Made by a program: the position numbers and the translations under genes. Below are positions 45,001-55,139 of a DNA stretch of 64,000 nucleotides, piece by piece. The DNA is from Dicyema japonicum (Eukaryota > Dicyemida > Rhombozoa > Dicyemidae). Within the stretch, counting starts at the first letter, position 1. Every line of letters begins with the position of its first letter. The stretch is taken from the NCBI GenBank assembly GCA_011109175.1, contig RDEW01000019.1, forward strand, positions 681,482-745,481. The letters run 5' to 3'. The notes beneath the pieces are model-generated. The model made no database searches, was not told the DNA's origin, and saw only the letters and a program-made list of their open reading frames with translations.

Positions 45001-48000
45001 CCTTGTTTTTAGTGCATTATCGTTTGTTGTACTGTATTGTTTAATAAATCGCTCATTAGATTCTTGGCTGATGATGAAGGGTATAATTGATGGACAGTTA
45101 ATATAAGAGTGATTTTTTTCAAATGTTGATGTTTCGATAAATTGTTCTTCACCAGTTTCTTCTAAATTCTCATAATTGCCTGATATTTTATGTGCATTAA
45201 TTTCGTCAGTTTCATTATTTGAAAATCATTTAGTGTAGTCATTTTCAGATCAGAAATAACTTTATCTCCAGAGTTATTAGTTTGATTTGAATCACTGATA
45301 TCGTCATCATAACATTTTTACCTTGTTTTTAGTGCATTATCGTTTGTTGTACTGTATTGTTTAATAAATCGCTCATTAGATTCTTGGCTGATGATGAAGG
45401 GTATAATTGATGGACAGTTAATATAAGAGTGATTTTTTTCAAATGTTGATGTTTCGATAAATTGTTCTTCAACAGTTTCTTCTAAATTCTCATAATTGCC
45501 TGATATTTTATGTGCGTTATTTTCTTCAGTTTCTTTATTTTGAACTTCATTTAATGTAGTCATGTTCATATCAGAAATAACTTTATCTCCAGATTTAATA
45601 GTTTCATTTGAATCACTGATATCGTCATCATAAAATTTTTACCTTGTTTTTATTTCATTTTCGCTTGTTCTACTGTATTGTTGATTAATTTGCTCATTTG
45701 ATTCTTCGCTGATGTTAGAAGGTAGATTTGATGTAGAGCAAATATCTGAGGAATTTTTGACAAATGTTGATGTTTCGATTGATAGTTCTTCAACTGTTTC
45801 TTCTACATTCTCAAAACAGACAGATGTTATATGTGCGTTATTTTCTTCAGTTTCTTTATTTTGAACTTCATTTAATGTAGTCATGTTCATATCAGAAATA
45901 ACTTTATCTCCAGATTTATTAGTTTCATTTGAATCACTGATATCGTCATCATAAAATTTTTACCTTGTTTTTATTTCATTTTCGCTTGTTGTACTGTATT
46001 GTTGATTAATTTGCTCATTTGATTCTTCGCTGATGTTGAAGGGTAGATTTGATGTAGAGCTAATATCTGAGGAATTTTTGTCAAATGTTGATGTTTTCGA
46101 TAAATTGTTCTTCACCAGTTTCTTCTAAATTCTCATAATGCCTGATATTTTATGACTGCGTTATTTTCTTCAGTTTCTTTATTTTGAACTTCATTTAATG
46201 TAGTCATGTTCATATCAGAAATAACTTTATCTCCAGATTTATTAGTTTCATTTGAATCACTGATATCGTCATCATAAAATTTTTACCTTGTTTTTATTTC
46301 ATTTTCGCTTGTTGTACTGTATTGTTGATTAATTTGCTCATTTGATTCTTCGCTGATGTTAGAAGGTAGATTTGATGTAGAGCAAATATCTGAGGAATTT
46401 TTGTCAAATGTTGATGTTTCGATTGATAGTTCTTCAACTGTTTCTTCTACATTCTCATAATTGCCTGATATTTTATGTGCATTAATTTCGTCAGTTTCAT
46501 TATTTTGAAAATCATTTAGTGTAGTCATTTTCAGATCAGAAATAACTTTATCTCCAGAGTTATTAGTTTGATTTGAATCACTGATATCGTCATCATAAAA
46601 TTTTTACCTTGTTTTTATTTCATTTTCGCTTGTTGTACTGTATTGTTGATTAATTTGCTCATTTGATTCTTCGCTGATGATGAAGGGTATAATTGATGGA
46701 CAGTTAATATAAGAGTGATTTTTTTCAAATGTTGATGTTTCGATAAATTGTTCTTCACCAGTTTCTTCTAAATTCTCATAATTGCCTGATATTTTATGTG
46801 CATTAATTTCGTCAGTTTCATTATTTTTGAAAATCATTTAGTGTAGTCATTTTCAGATCAGAAATAACTTTATTATAGTAAGTATTAGTATTGATTTGAA
46901 TCACTGATATCGTCATCATAACATTTTTACCTTGTTTTTAGTGCATTATCGTTTGTTGTACTGTATTGTTTAATAAATCGCTCATTAGATTCTTGGCTGA
47001 TGATGAAGGGTATAATTGATGGACAGTTAATATAGAGTGATTTTTTTCAAATGTTGATGTTTCGATAAATTGTTCTTCACCAGTTTCTTTCTAAATTCTC
47101 ATAATTGCCTGATATTTTATGTGCATTAATTTCGTCAGTTTCATTATTTTTGAAAATCATTTAGTTGTAGTCATTTTCAGATCAGAAATAACTTTATCTC
47201 CAGAGTTATTAGTTTGATTTGAATCACTGATATCGTCATCATAACATTTTTACCTTGTTTTTAGTGCATTATCGTTTGTTGTACTGTATTGTTTAATAAA
47301 TCGCTCATTAGATTCTTGGCTGATGATGAAGGGTATAATTGATGGACAGTTAATATAAGAGTGATTTTTTTCAAATGTTGATGTTTCGATAAATTGTTCT
47401 TCACCAGTTTCTTCTAAATTCTCATAATTGCCTGATATTTTATGTGCATTAATTTCGTCAGTTTCATTATTTTGAAAATCATTTAGTGTAGTCATTTTCA
47501 GATCAGAAATAACTTTATCTCCAGAGTTATTAAATTCATTTGAATCACTGATATCGTCATCATAACATTTTTACCTTGTTTTTAGTGCATTATCGTTTGT
47601 TGTACTGTATTGTTTAATAAATCGCTCATTAGATTCTTGGCTGATGATGAAGGGTATAATTGATGGACAGTTAATATAAGAGTGATTTTTTTCAAATGTT
47701 GATGTTTCGATAAATTGTTCTTCACCAGTTTCTTCTAAATTCTCATAATTGCCTGATATTTTATGTGCATTAATTTCGTCAGTTTCATTATTTTGAAAAT
47801 CATTTAGTGTAGTCATTTTCAGATCAGAAAATAACTTTATCTCCAGAGTTATTAAATTCATTTGAATCACTGATATCGTCATCATAACATTTTTACCTTG
47901 TTTTTTAGTGCATTATCGTTTGTTGTACTGTATTGTTTAATAAATCGCTCATTAGATTCTTGGCTGATGATGAAGGGTATAATTGATGGACAGTTAATAT

Positions 48001-49885
48001 AAGAGTGATTTTTTTCAAATGTTGATGTTTCGATAAATTGTTCTTCACCAGTTTCTTCTAAATTTTCATAATAACCTGATATTTTATGTGCATTAATTTC
48101 GTCAGTTTCATTATTTTGAAAATCATTTAATGTAGTCATTTTCAGATCAGAAATAACTTTATCTCCAGAGTTATTAAATTCATTTGAATCACTGATATCG
48201 TCATCATAACATTTTTACTTGTTTTTAGTGCATTATCGTTGTGTTGTACTGTATTGTTTAATAAATCGCTCATTAGATTCTTGGCTGATGATGAAGGGTA
48301 TAATTGATGGACAGTTAATATAAGAGTGATTTTTTTCAAATGTTGATGTTTCGATAAATTGTTCTTCACCAGTTTTCTTCTAAATTCTCATAATTGCCTG
48401 ATATTTTTATGTGCATTAATTTCGTCAGTTTCATTATTTTGAAAATCATTTATGTAGTCATTTTCAGATCAGAAATAACTTTATCTCCAGAGTTATTAGT
48501 TTCATTTGAATCACTGATATCGTCATCATAACATTTTACCTTGTTTTTAGTGCATTATCGTTTGTTGTACTGTATTGTTTAATAAATCGCTCATTAGATT
48601 CTTGGCTGATGATGAAGGGTATAATTGATGGACAGTTAATATAAGAGTGATTTTTTTCAAATGTTGATGTTTCGATAAATTGTTCTTCACCAGTTTCTTC
48701 TAAATTCTCATAATTGCCTGATATTTTATGTGCATTAATTCGTCAGTTTCATTATTTTGAAAATCATTTAGTGTAGTCATTTTCAGATCAGAAATAACTT
48801 TATCTCCAGAGTTATTAGTTTTTATTCGAATCACTCAAATATTCATATGATTGGACGGAATCCGAGGAATTTCCTGGAGCCATACTTTCGTTTGAGAAAT
48901 AACTCTTTGAATTTTCAAATACATTTCCTGTACTTATTGTATTTTTCAAATATTCATTTGATTGTTCGAAATCTGAATAATTTTCTGGAAGCGAACTTAT
49001 GCTTGATAATTGACTCTTCGAATTTTCAAATACATTTCCTTTACTCATAGCACCTTTCAAATATTCACATGATTGGACTGAATCCGAGGAATTTCCTGAG
49101 GCAAACTTTCGTTTGAAAAAGAACTCTTTGATTTTTCAATTACATTTCCTGTACTCATTGGACCTTTCAAATATTCATTTGATTGGGAAGAATTTCCTGG
49201 AGGCGAACTTATGCTTGATAAATGACTTTTTGAATTTTCAAATAAATTTCCTGTACTCATAGGACCTTTCAAATATTCATATGATTGGACGGAATCCGAA
49301 GAATTTCCTGGAGGTAAACTTTCGTTTGAGAAATAACTCATTGAATTTTCAAATACATTTCCTGTACTCATAGGACCTTTCAAATATTCATATGATTGGA
49401 CGGAATCCGAGGAATTTCCTGGAGGCAAACTTTCGTTTGAGAAATAACTCTTTGAATTTTCAGATCATTTCCTGTATTCATTGGACCTTTCAAATATTCA
49501 TTTGATTGGGCGAAATCTGAAGAATTTTCTGGAGGCGAACTTATGCTTGATAAATGACTCTTTGAATTTCCACATACATTTCCTGTAATCATAGCACCTT
49601 TCAAATATTCACATGATTGGACGGAATCCGAGGAATTTCCTGGAGGCAAACTTTCGTTTGAGAAAGAATTCTTTGAATTTTCAAATACATTTCCTGTATT
49701 CATTGGACCTTTCAAATATTCATTTGATTGGAAGAATTTCCTGGAGGCGAACTTATGCTTGATAAATGACTTTTTGAATTTTCAAATACATTTCCTGTAC
49801 TCATTGGACCTTTCAAATATTCATATGATTGAACGGAATCTGAAGAATTTCCTGGAGGCGAGCTTACGTTTGATAAATGACTCAT
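42085..49885 (-). CDS. Giant repeat protein: ten 37-residue units plus about twenty tandem 98-residue exons
   Basis: The function is unknown. From ATG 49885 the minus strand encodes ten 111-bp units (consensus KGPMSTGNVFENSKSHLS…PPGNSSDSVQSYEYL), down to 48,836. A series of 294-bp exons follows (T GAT TCA … ACA AG), each encoding 98 residues with the core MTTLNDFQNNETDEINAHKI, then ETSTFEKNHSYINCPSIIPF and RFIKQYSTTNDNALKT. Each is separated from the next by a 27-nt intron (GTAAAAATGTTATG…ATATCAG) with an immediate in-frame TAA. I count 20 introns from 48,514 to 42,411 at a 321-bp period. All exons are symmetric (phase 2/2), so any number can be spliced in frame. A unique last exon ends …DTIDIEIHN at 42085. 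The predicted protein is roughly 2,400 residues, acidic and N/S/T/E-rich, without visible membrane segments. Scattered one-base indels break individual units. There is no homology I know of; a surface or secreted role is only a guess. Confidence 0.65.
42411..48835 (-). repeat. 321-bp tandem exon-intron array (about 20 units)
   Basis: The period is 321 bp: 294-bp exon plus 27-nt intron. Intron starts (plus coordinates) include 42,411, 42,732, 43,053 and onward to 48,514. Most units are nearly identical. Units at about 45,640-46,530 belong to a second subtype (core ETSTFVKNSSDICSTSNLPS), and several units are chimeras of the two. Confidence 0.95.
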
Positions 49886-49895
49886 TAAATATTGC
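48836..49895 (-). repeat. 111-bp coding tandem repeat, ten units
   Basis: Units start about every 111 bp (TTCAAATATTCATATGATTGG on the plus strand at 48,836, 48,946, 49,056 and so on). The homologous array at 30,990-32,080 has about ten units as well. Confidence 0.9.
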
Positions 49896-50015
49896 TTCAG
49901 TTATTGAAACTATATTTTAAATTTTCTACAATTTATATTTGTAAAATTATTTTGTAATATTATCTTTCAGTAATTTACTTAACGGGCTTTTGGTCTAGAA
50001 ATAATAAAGTTATAT

Positions 50016-50123
50016 TGTCATACTCCGAGATTGGAATTTGAATATCCATACTCCGAGGGAACTCGTTCGCAATCCACGCAGCAGGCTTCCTCAACTGACA
50101 TTTTTTTAATTGTTAAAAAAAGA
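50016..50123 (-). mobile_element. 108-bp insertion with 7-bp target duplication carrying a gene's 5' end
   Basis: The paralogous locus at about 32,190 is an empty site, and here 108 bp is flanked by GTTATAT on both sides (50009-50015 and 50124-50130). In minus orientation the insert holds a T/A-rich leader, then ATG and a frame MSVEEACCVDCERVPSEYGY, the same as at 24,522, ending in a partly duplicated CTCGGAGTATG segment. Confidence 0.75.
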
Positions 50124-50399
50124 GTTATATCTATTCGATTAGTCATCGAGGTGTTCTAGTCCATCCTTTGTTATCTTTGAAAAATATGTTTTTCATGACT
50201 TGATGTTTCTACATTTTCTTTAATAGATTAAATTTTAATTCTTTGTTTGTTTTACCTCATATATTATCTTACTTATTGACATTTTATAACCACCTTCATA
50301 ATTATAGCGTTTCCTGACAATTAACGTCACTTTCACGACCAATAAGGTCACTATATTTTTAATGGTAAAAAACTTAAAAACAAAAAATAATTAACAAAC

Positions 50400-50830
50400 A
50401 AAAATTAAGAAATTATTCCATGATAAAATTAAGAAGCATTTTCCTATAGTTTTTCATGTGCTGAATGCATTCTCAATCGGATTGGAAAATTGTGGGTAAA
50501 GCAGTAAATTTGGAACATGGTGGTTTTATTTCAATTAAATCGTTTATACCTGTATAATACGGGCATTATCAAAAATAAAGAGCCGGATTTCAATTTCCTC
50601 TTTATATCAATTTTTATGGATTCCAGAAAAATTAGTCATTGATGCAATGACTTATGACCTCTAAAGGAATGTGGTTTTGAGGTAGAAGATCCTTCTCCAC
50701 GTCTTGGTTTTGAGCATACTGCAAATCCAACGTAAATTATTATGTTCTTTTGTCCAATAAATTTATTTACCTTTATCTCAATGTTAATGATTAGAAAGCG
50801 ACGCTATTAGCCAGAAAAATTACGTTAAAT
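50400..50830 (-). pseudogene. DDE transposase relic (Tc1/IS630-like), copy 2
   Basis: The minus frame reads IFDNARIIQV, then stops, then NLLLYPQFSNPIENAFST: the second catalytic block and the PxNPIE block of Tc1/IS630-type transposases. It belongs to the same duplicated segment as 32,450-32,880. Confidence 0.55.
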
Positions 50831-51059
50831 AAATACCTATCAAATTTAAAATTTCGGGAAACCCTATAAATAATTAAAAAAATTAAAATAGTATATTTTT
50901 TCTTTCCGTTTAATGTGGCAAAGATATTTGTATAATATACCATTGCCTCACTTTTTTTTGCCAATATTATCGGGAGTTGGTTAATATATTATTTGCATCA
51001 AAAAAAACGGTGAAGTCTAAAGAAAAGAAATACGATAGGTTTACTTTACCTGTTCGAAT

Positions 51060-51330
51060 TTTGTTATTGTATTCGAGAGAATTGGAGATACAGAGAGTAT
51101 ATCTTAATAATTTTTAAAGAGATTATATGGTCAAAGGAGAGTTCAGGAACATCAACCTGATTTCGAAAGCATTTCGGTAAGAAGATCCGATATATAGTTA
51201 AAACTGTCTCTTTTCTAGGCTCGCTTGGTTCCATGATAAAAAAGCAAGTAACTAACGTCAAGAAACTGACTGGGTGTCCCAAAGGATTTCTCTGGCAGTT
51301 GTCACTGGAAACATCCACTCAATTACTAGA
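51060..51330 (-). other. Coding-like stretch, unassigned
   Basis: An 84-codon minus frame from 51,318 overlaps other open frames (YISDLLTEMLSKS in the next frame). No splice model or family could be supported. Confidence 0.25.
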
Positions 51331-51614
51331 TTACTTTGATTGTTTTTTTACGTTTAACCTAACCCTACTTTTTTCATAATTCTAAGCTTAATACTGATCC
51401 TTAGTTTTTAGGTTGTTTTTCGGAATATAAAAATTATTCTGAATTTTCGAATTTTACAAAAAATATATGCTCTTTATTCGTTATTGAATGATTTTATGTA
51501 AAAATAGAATAAGGAAAATCAATATCTTAGCAATTTTATTTTTGCCAAACAATAATATTTCTTGGTAATTAAATAGGCAGGAAATAAATTTCTTGCCTGG
51601 TCGTGGTTCCTTTT

Positions 51615-51680
51615 TTTTTCACCCCAAGATCACCGGATTAGAAAAAGTTAAAAATTAACTACTAACTAAGTGATTCCGGT
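51615..51680 (+). repeat. Repeat S2 head
   Basis: CACCCCAAGATCACCGGATT followed by the GTTAAAAATTAACTACTAAC block. Confidence 0.45.
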
Positions 51681-52130
51681 TTTCCGGGTTCTGGCTCTCG
51701 TTCGGGGTCCTCGAAGATCCAACAGAATTGGTAGAAACGGGGACGGTCTCATTCTCCATAGATTTCCCGCATTTTCTAGATAGTCAGATATAGAGAGTGA
51801 AAGCGGACAGCCGGTTTTTATTGCCCACTGAAGAAATGACTTCACTCTCCACCTTAGGTGTTCTTTAACATTCAATACGTTATCCACAGTTTTCTTATTT
51901 ATTATTTTCAAGGCAGCAAGTTGTGCGGCTTTTAATTTTTGAGACGACGATTCAGAAATCATCGAGCTCCAGGAGGGACATGCATATTCGATTACTGGCA
52001 GTATGTATTGTCTGTAAATTTTCTGTAGTAAGAAGGTGTTGTGCCCGATTGGTGATCGGACAAAATTTTCAATATGTTGGTCCTCCTCCTGACTTTGGTA
52101 ATAACGTCATTGACGTGTTTTTTGTTATCA
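51666..52130 (-). mobile_element. Jockey/CR1-like LINE reverse transcriptase C-terminus
   Basis: The minus frame: HVNDVITKVRRRTNILKILS, then after one missing A (run near 52,014) IYRQYILPVIEYACPSWSSM and SSQKLKAAQLAALKIIN. This matches the R..ILk.l…LYkxxirPvieYa…W…L..vQnxaLR.I pattern of jockey-type elements, distinct from LINE families 1 and 2. Confidence 0.7.
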
Positions 52131-52189
52131 TTAGGAAGGAAATTTACCGGTAGGCCACCCATTGCAATGCAGGTAGTTTATCAGCATTA

Positions 52190-52510
52190 ATTAATTAATC
52201 CCGGGTATACCGAGAAAGGAGTTAAAGTAAAAAACTAGTTAACTGGATCCAGTTTCCACTTCTATAGAAACAAAGTTCATCCAGAATCAGCATAAAGGGG
52301 AAAAGACGTCCATTACTTGCAGTTGTGAAAACCCCTCCAGTAAAGTGAAGGAAAGCAAATAATCCTTTTTTGGGCCAGTTTGACACTGGGCGCCACCTAG
52401 ACAGGTAGATCACATGACGCCACTCTAATAGGTAGGAAAAGAGGAGGAACAGACAAAACAAACAGAAAACTTCAACCATTTAGCCATGTAGCACCACAAG
52501 CCGCCACGCG
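52190..52510 (+). repeat. Dispersed repeat family S2, long copy
   Basis: It starts CCCGGGTATACCGAGAAAGG and matches 7,550-7,930 over its length. Confidence 0.6.
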
Positions 52511-52754
52511 GTTAATAATAATAGTTGTTTGCTTTTTTTCAAGTTGCTTCAAAATTAATTTTTCAAAAACGCATTCTCTTATGTTTATAATATAGATAAG
52601 CTATGACATAATTTAACATTTTTCTATTTAACCTCAAGTTGTTTCATTTGCAGAAATCGTCCAAGGAACAGAGTGATGAAGAGCAAATGATCCATTTTGA
52701 TACAACACTGTTACTTGGTGCCTGATGAGCCAGGTGGACGCTAAGATAATTTAT

Positions 52755-53000
52755 TTTTATTTATTTAACAACCAAGACAACGGTAAAACCAAACTAACTA
52801 TCACGTGATCCCGATGCGTTCCACCAAAATCCTCATCCTTTCCCGGTGCTCCTCTCTCGTGCCCACACAAGCTCGTACTGGGCGGCTGACTGCATTTGCA
52901 AGGCCACCTTCCGCATCCCAGCGTTAGTTTTATAAGGCCTCCAGAGTAGTCGGTCCGGTTCTGTGTCTCCCACAAGTCCACCGCTCCGTGACTCTGAACG
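52755..53000 (-). repeat. SINE-like repeat family S1
   Basis: Minus-oriented copy with the GGTAAAACCAAACTAACTAT end and the CACGTGATCCCGATGCGTTC block; most similar to the copy at 57,930-58,152. Confidence 0.6.
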
Positions 53001-53158
53001 CCTTACAAACTTAACGAACTAAGAGAACGTTAAAAATTAATTTTTCATAATAAGCCACAGAATTATTTTAATAAACTTTAATTTTTAAATTATTTTTGTC
53101 AAATTTTTAAAAATTAAAATATTTTTAATAATTGATTACAATTCAAATTTTTAATTTT

Positions 53159-53401
53159 ATGGGCTCTGTGAGTGATGAAAAATATCACGCGGCTTTACGT
53201 AGGGATTGGGTTGGGAGAGAACAGTTGAGCGTCATTGTGAGCTCAATATCGAGATTAGTTGACATCATGAATAAATTTGGTATAATTTAAACCCTTAAAA
53301 ATATAGAGGCTTCCTCAATGTGCAGAATATCAGCACTTAAAGAAAAACTCTGCCAAATCGAAGCTAAACTTAGTTACATTGAAAATATTTTTTATAATTA
53401 A
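53159..53401 (+). CDS. BRK1: BRK1 (HSPC300), SCAR/WAVE complex subunit
   Basis: BRK1 is the small helical subunit of the SCAR/WAVE regulatory complex, which activates Arp2/3 for actin branching. Exon 1 (53159-53279) and exon 2 (53307-53401) are separated by a 27-nt GT..AG intron with an in-frame stop. They join to 72 codons (71 aa), against about 75 in other animals. Recognised pattern: YHAALRRDWVGREQLSVIVS corresponds to the conserved I-H-x-D-W-x-x-R-E-x-I-x-x-I segment, then SISRLVDIMNKF at the junction, then CRISALKEKLCQIEAKLSYI corresponding to the C-terminal coiled coil (CRxRLxxLxEKLxxLExxIxYIE). The gene has no stops or shifts. It lies convergent to the acidic gene that ends at 53503. 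Confidence 0.92.
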
Positions 53402-53502
53402 ATGTTAGTTAAACAGGTTTTACTCCGTATTCTAGTAGAATAGTGTTTATAAAAGAGTAGTAAAGTAACCCAATCGCTAGTAGCCTAAAATAAAAAGTTG
53501 AA

Positions 53503-55130
53503 TTACCACAAGAAAACTGTTTTCACGTAATTCGACTTTTTGCTTCCCTTTTTAGAAACTTTTTTCAAGTTTTGGTCAAACAAATCATTTTCGGTCAAAA
53601 TCTTTCGAGTCAAAGATTTTTTCTCGTTCAACAGATTAGTCTGTAGTTTATTTCTCCATTCAAGTTCGAAGATATTTTAGCGGTTTTAAGCTTGTATTCT
53701 GTTTTTTCTGGTATTTCATCATCCGAAATGATATCTTGGCAATAATTGTTTAAATTCCGATTTTCATTTCCCGTCCAATCGAAAATAATTTCTTGTAAAT
53801 CATCATTCTGCTTAGTATTATAAGCGGATTTGTTAGAGTAATTAGCAGGTAATCCATTTGCCATTGGATTTGTGTCAATTTTGACGTCACTTAGCATTTC
53901 TTTGCTTATAAAGTCATTTTCATTGCCCAGAATTCCATTTTTGGATTCTGAATATTTTTCTTTAGTGTTTTCCTCATCTTGAATATTAATTAAGTTGGTT
54001 TCCAAGGGAATGTCCTTTAATTGGTCATTATTTCCGGAATAATAGGAGGGGACCGAATCAATACCATAATTATCAGTGGGTTCAGAGGAACTATTGAAGG
54101 CATCTACTTTTTCTGAGTAATTTTCTTCGTCGGTGCTATATTTTTCTGACCCTTGGAAATCTTTGAATGATTCCCAAATAGGTAAACTATCCGTCGAGTC
54201 CTGAATCAAAAAATCCTTAGTGTCTGGAAGTGTTCTTTCCAAAGCTGAGTCAGGAGTTATAGAGTTTTTGTGAAATTCTTGGGCTCTCTTATCAAATATA
54301 GACAGTTCAGAAACATTCACTCCTGATTCTTGGATGGATTCGCATAAATATTCAAAATATTCAACGGAATTAGAAGAATATTTAACAGATCCACCTCTTT
54401 TAGGGTTTGGAGACGAGTTCTTGTTGCAAAATAGCGTATCGTCGTCGGAAAACAAATCCATTGACGCATATTTCATGTCTGTTTTCAACGAAGCTGAGTT
54501 AAATCCAAATTTCTTGGGTTTGTATGAGGAATATATATCGTCAGGTTCTATCTGATCCAATTCATCGAAATCTATTTTTCCTTTCATGTCTTTTATTTTC
54601 TCATTTTTCTCGGCAAACGGCTTTAAATCAGTTTTTTGATCGTTCTGAATCGATTTGTCAAAAATGTTCAAATCCAAATTAACTTTCCATGTTTTCTAGG
54701 TCATCAAGTTTCTAAATAAACCCCGAGATTGGAAAGAAATATTATATTGTTCCATGAAGTGCTCAGTCCTTCTATAAGTCGCAATATTGACTCCCAAGTG
54801 TCGCTGTCCTCTGGTAAATTAATCTTTTTGGCTTGAAAATAGAGTTGGTTAAGTTTATTAGGATAATCCGCTGTAAGCAATTTAATATCCTGAGATTAAG
54901 TATTTCTGAATACTGTGAGTGAAAGCGACTGCCTTTTCTCAGCCAGAACCTCCATTTTTGCTAGTCTTTTTCGAAGCTGTTCGTATGCAATCAGAAATTG
55001 GTTCAACGATCGTCTGCACGAGGCGTCTGATATTTCTTTGAACTATGGAATTTGAAATAAAAAAATAGCTGTTACAGAGCTTATTAGATCGCTTAGTTGA
55101 TTGTGCTTGACTTGAATGCTGCATTGGACT
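53503..55130 (-). CDS. Acidic multi-exon protein, unrecognised
   Basis: Four exons are supported: one ending at 55076 (…NQLSDLISS), then 55042-54914, 54889-54722 and 54695-53503. Introns are 33, 24 and 26 nt (GT..AG, each with a stop or frame change). The N-terminal part is helical (KEISDASCRRSLNQFLIAYE, EQLRKRLAKMEVLAEKRQ, DTWESILRLIEGLSTSWNNI). The long middle is acidic and disordered, with repeated D/E/S/N blocks and short aromatic motifs such as MDLFSDDDTLF, reminiscent of trafficking adaptor-binding segments. Near 53,680 the frame must shift by one base at an A4 run. The C-terminus then reads FELEWRNKLQTNLLNEKKSL, KKVSKKGSKKSNYVKTVFLW and stop at 53503. The 5' end is not defined. I recognise no family; it may be an endosomal or cytoskeletal adaptor, but that is a guess from composition. 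Confidence 0.72.
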
Positions 55131-55139
55131 TTAAATTAA

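Noticed and set aside
42434-48369. Reading the array as about twenty independent 81-codon genes
   Set aside because: Each frame ends at the same TAA, which lies inside a 27-nt GT..AG segment. Removing it joins the units in frame, so they are exons of one gene rather than separate genes or a CRISPR-like array.
42411-48835. CRISPR array or satellite DNA
   Set aside because: The unit is 321 bp with coding conservation and no spacer structure; the context is clearly eukaryotic.
54334-54555. Plus-strand open frame within the acidic gene
   Set aside because: Antisense shadow of the D/E-rich exon.
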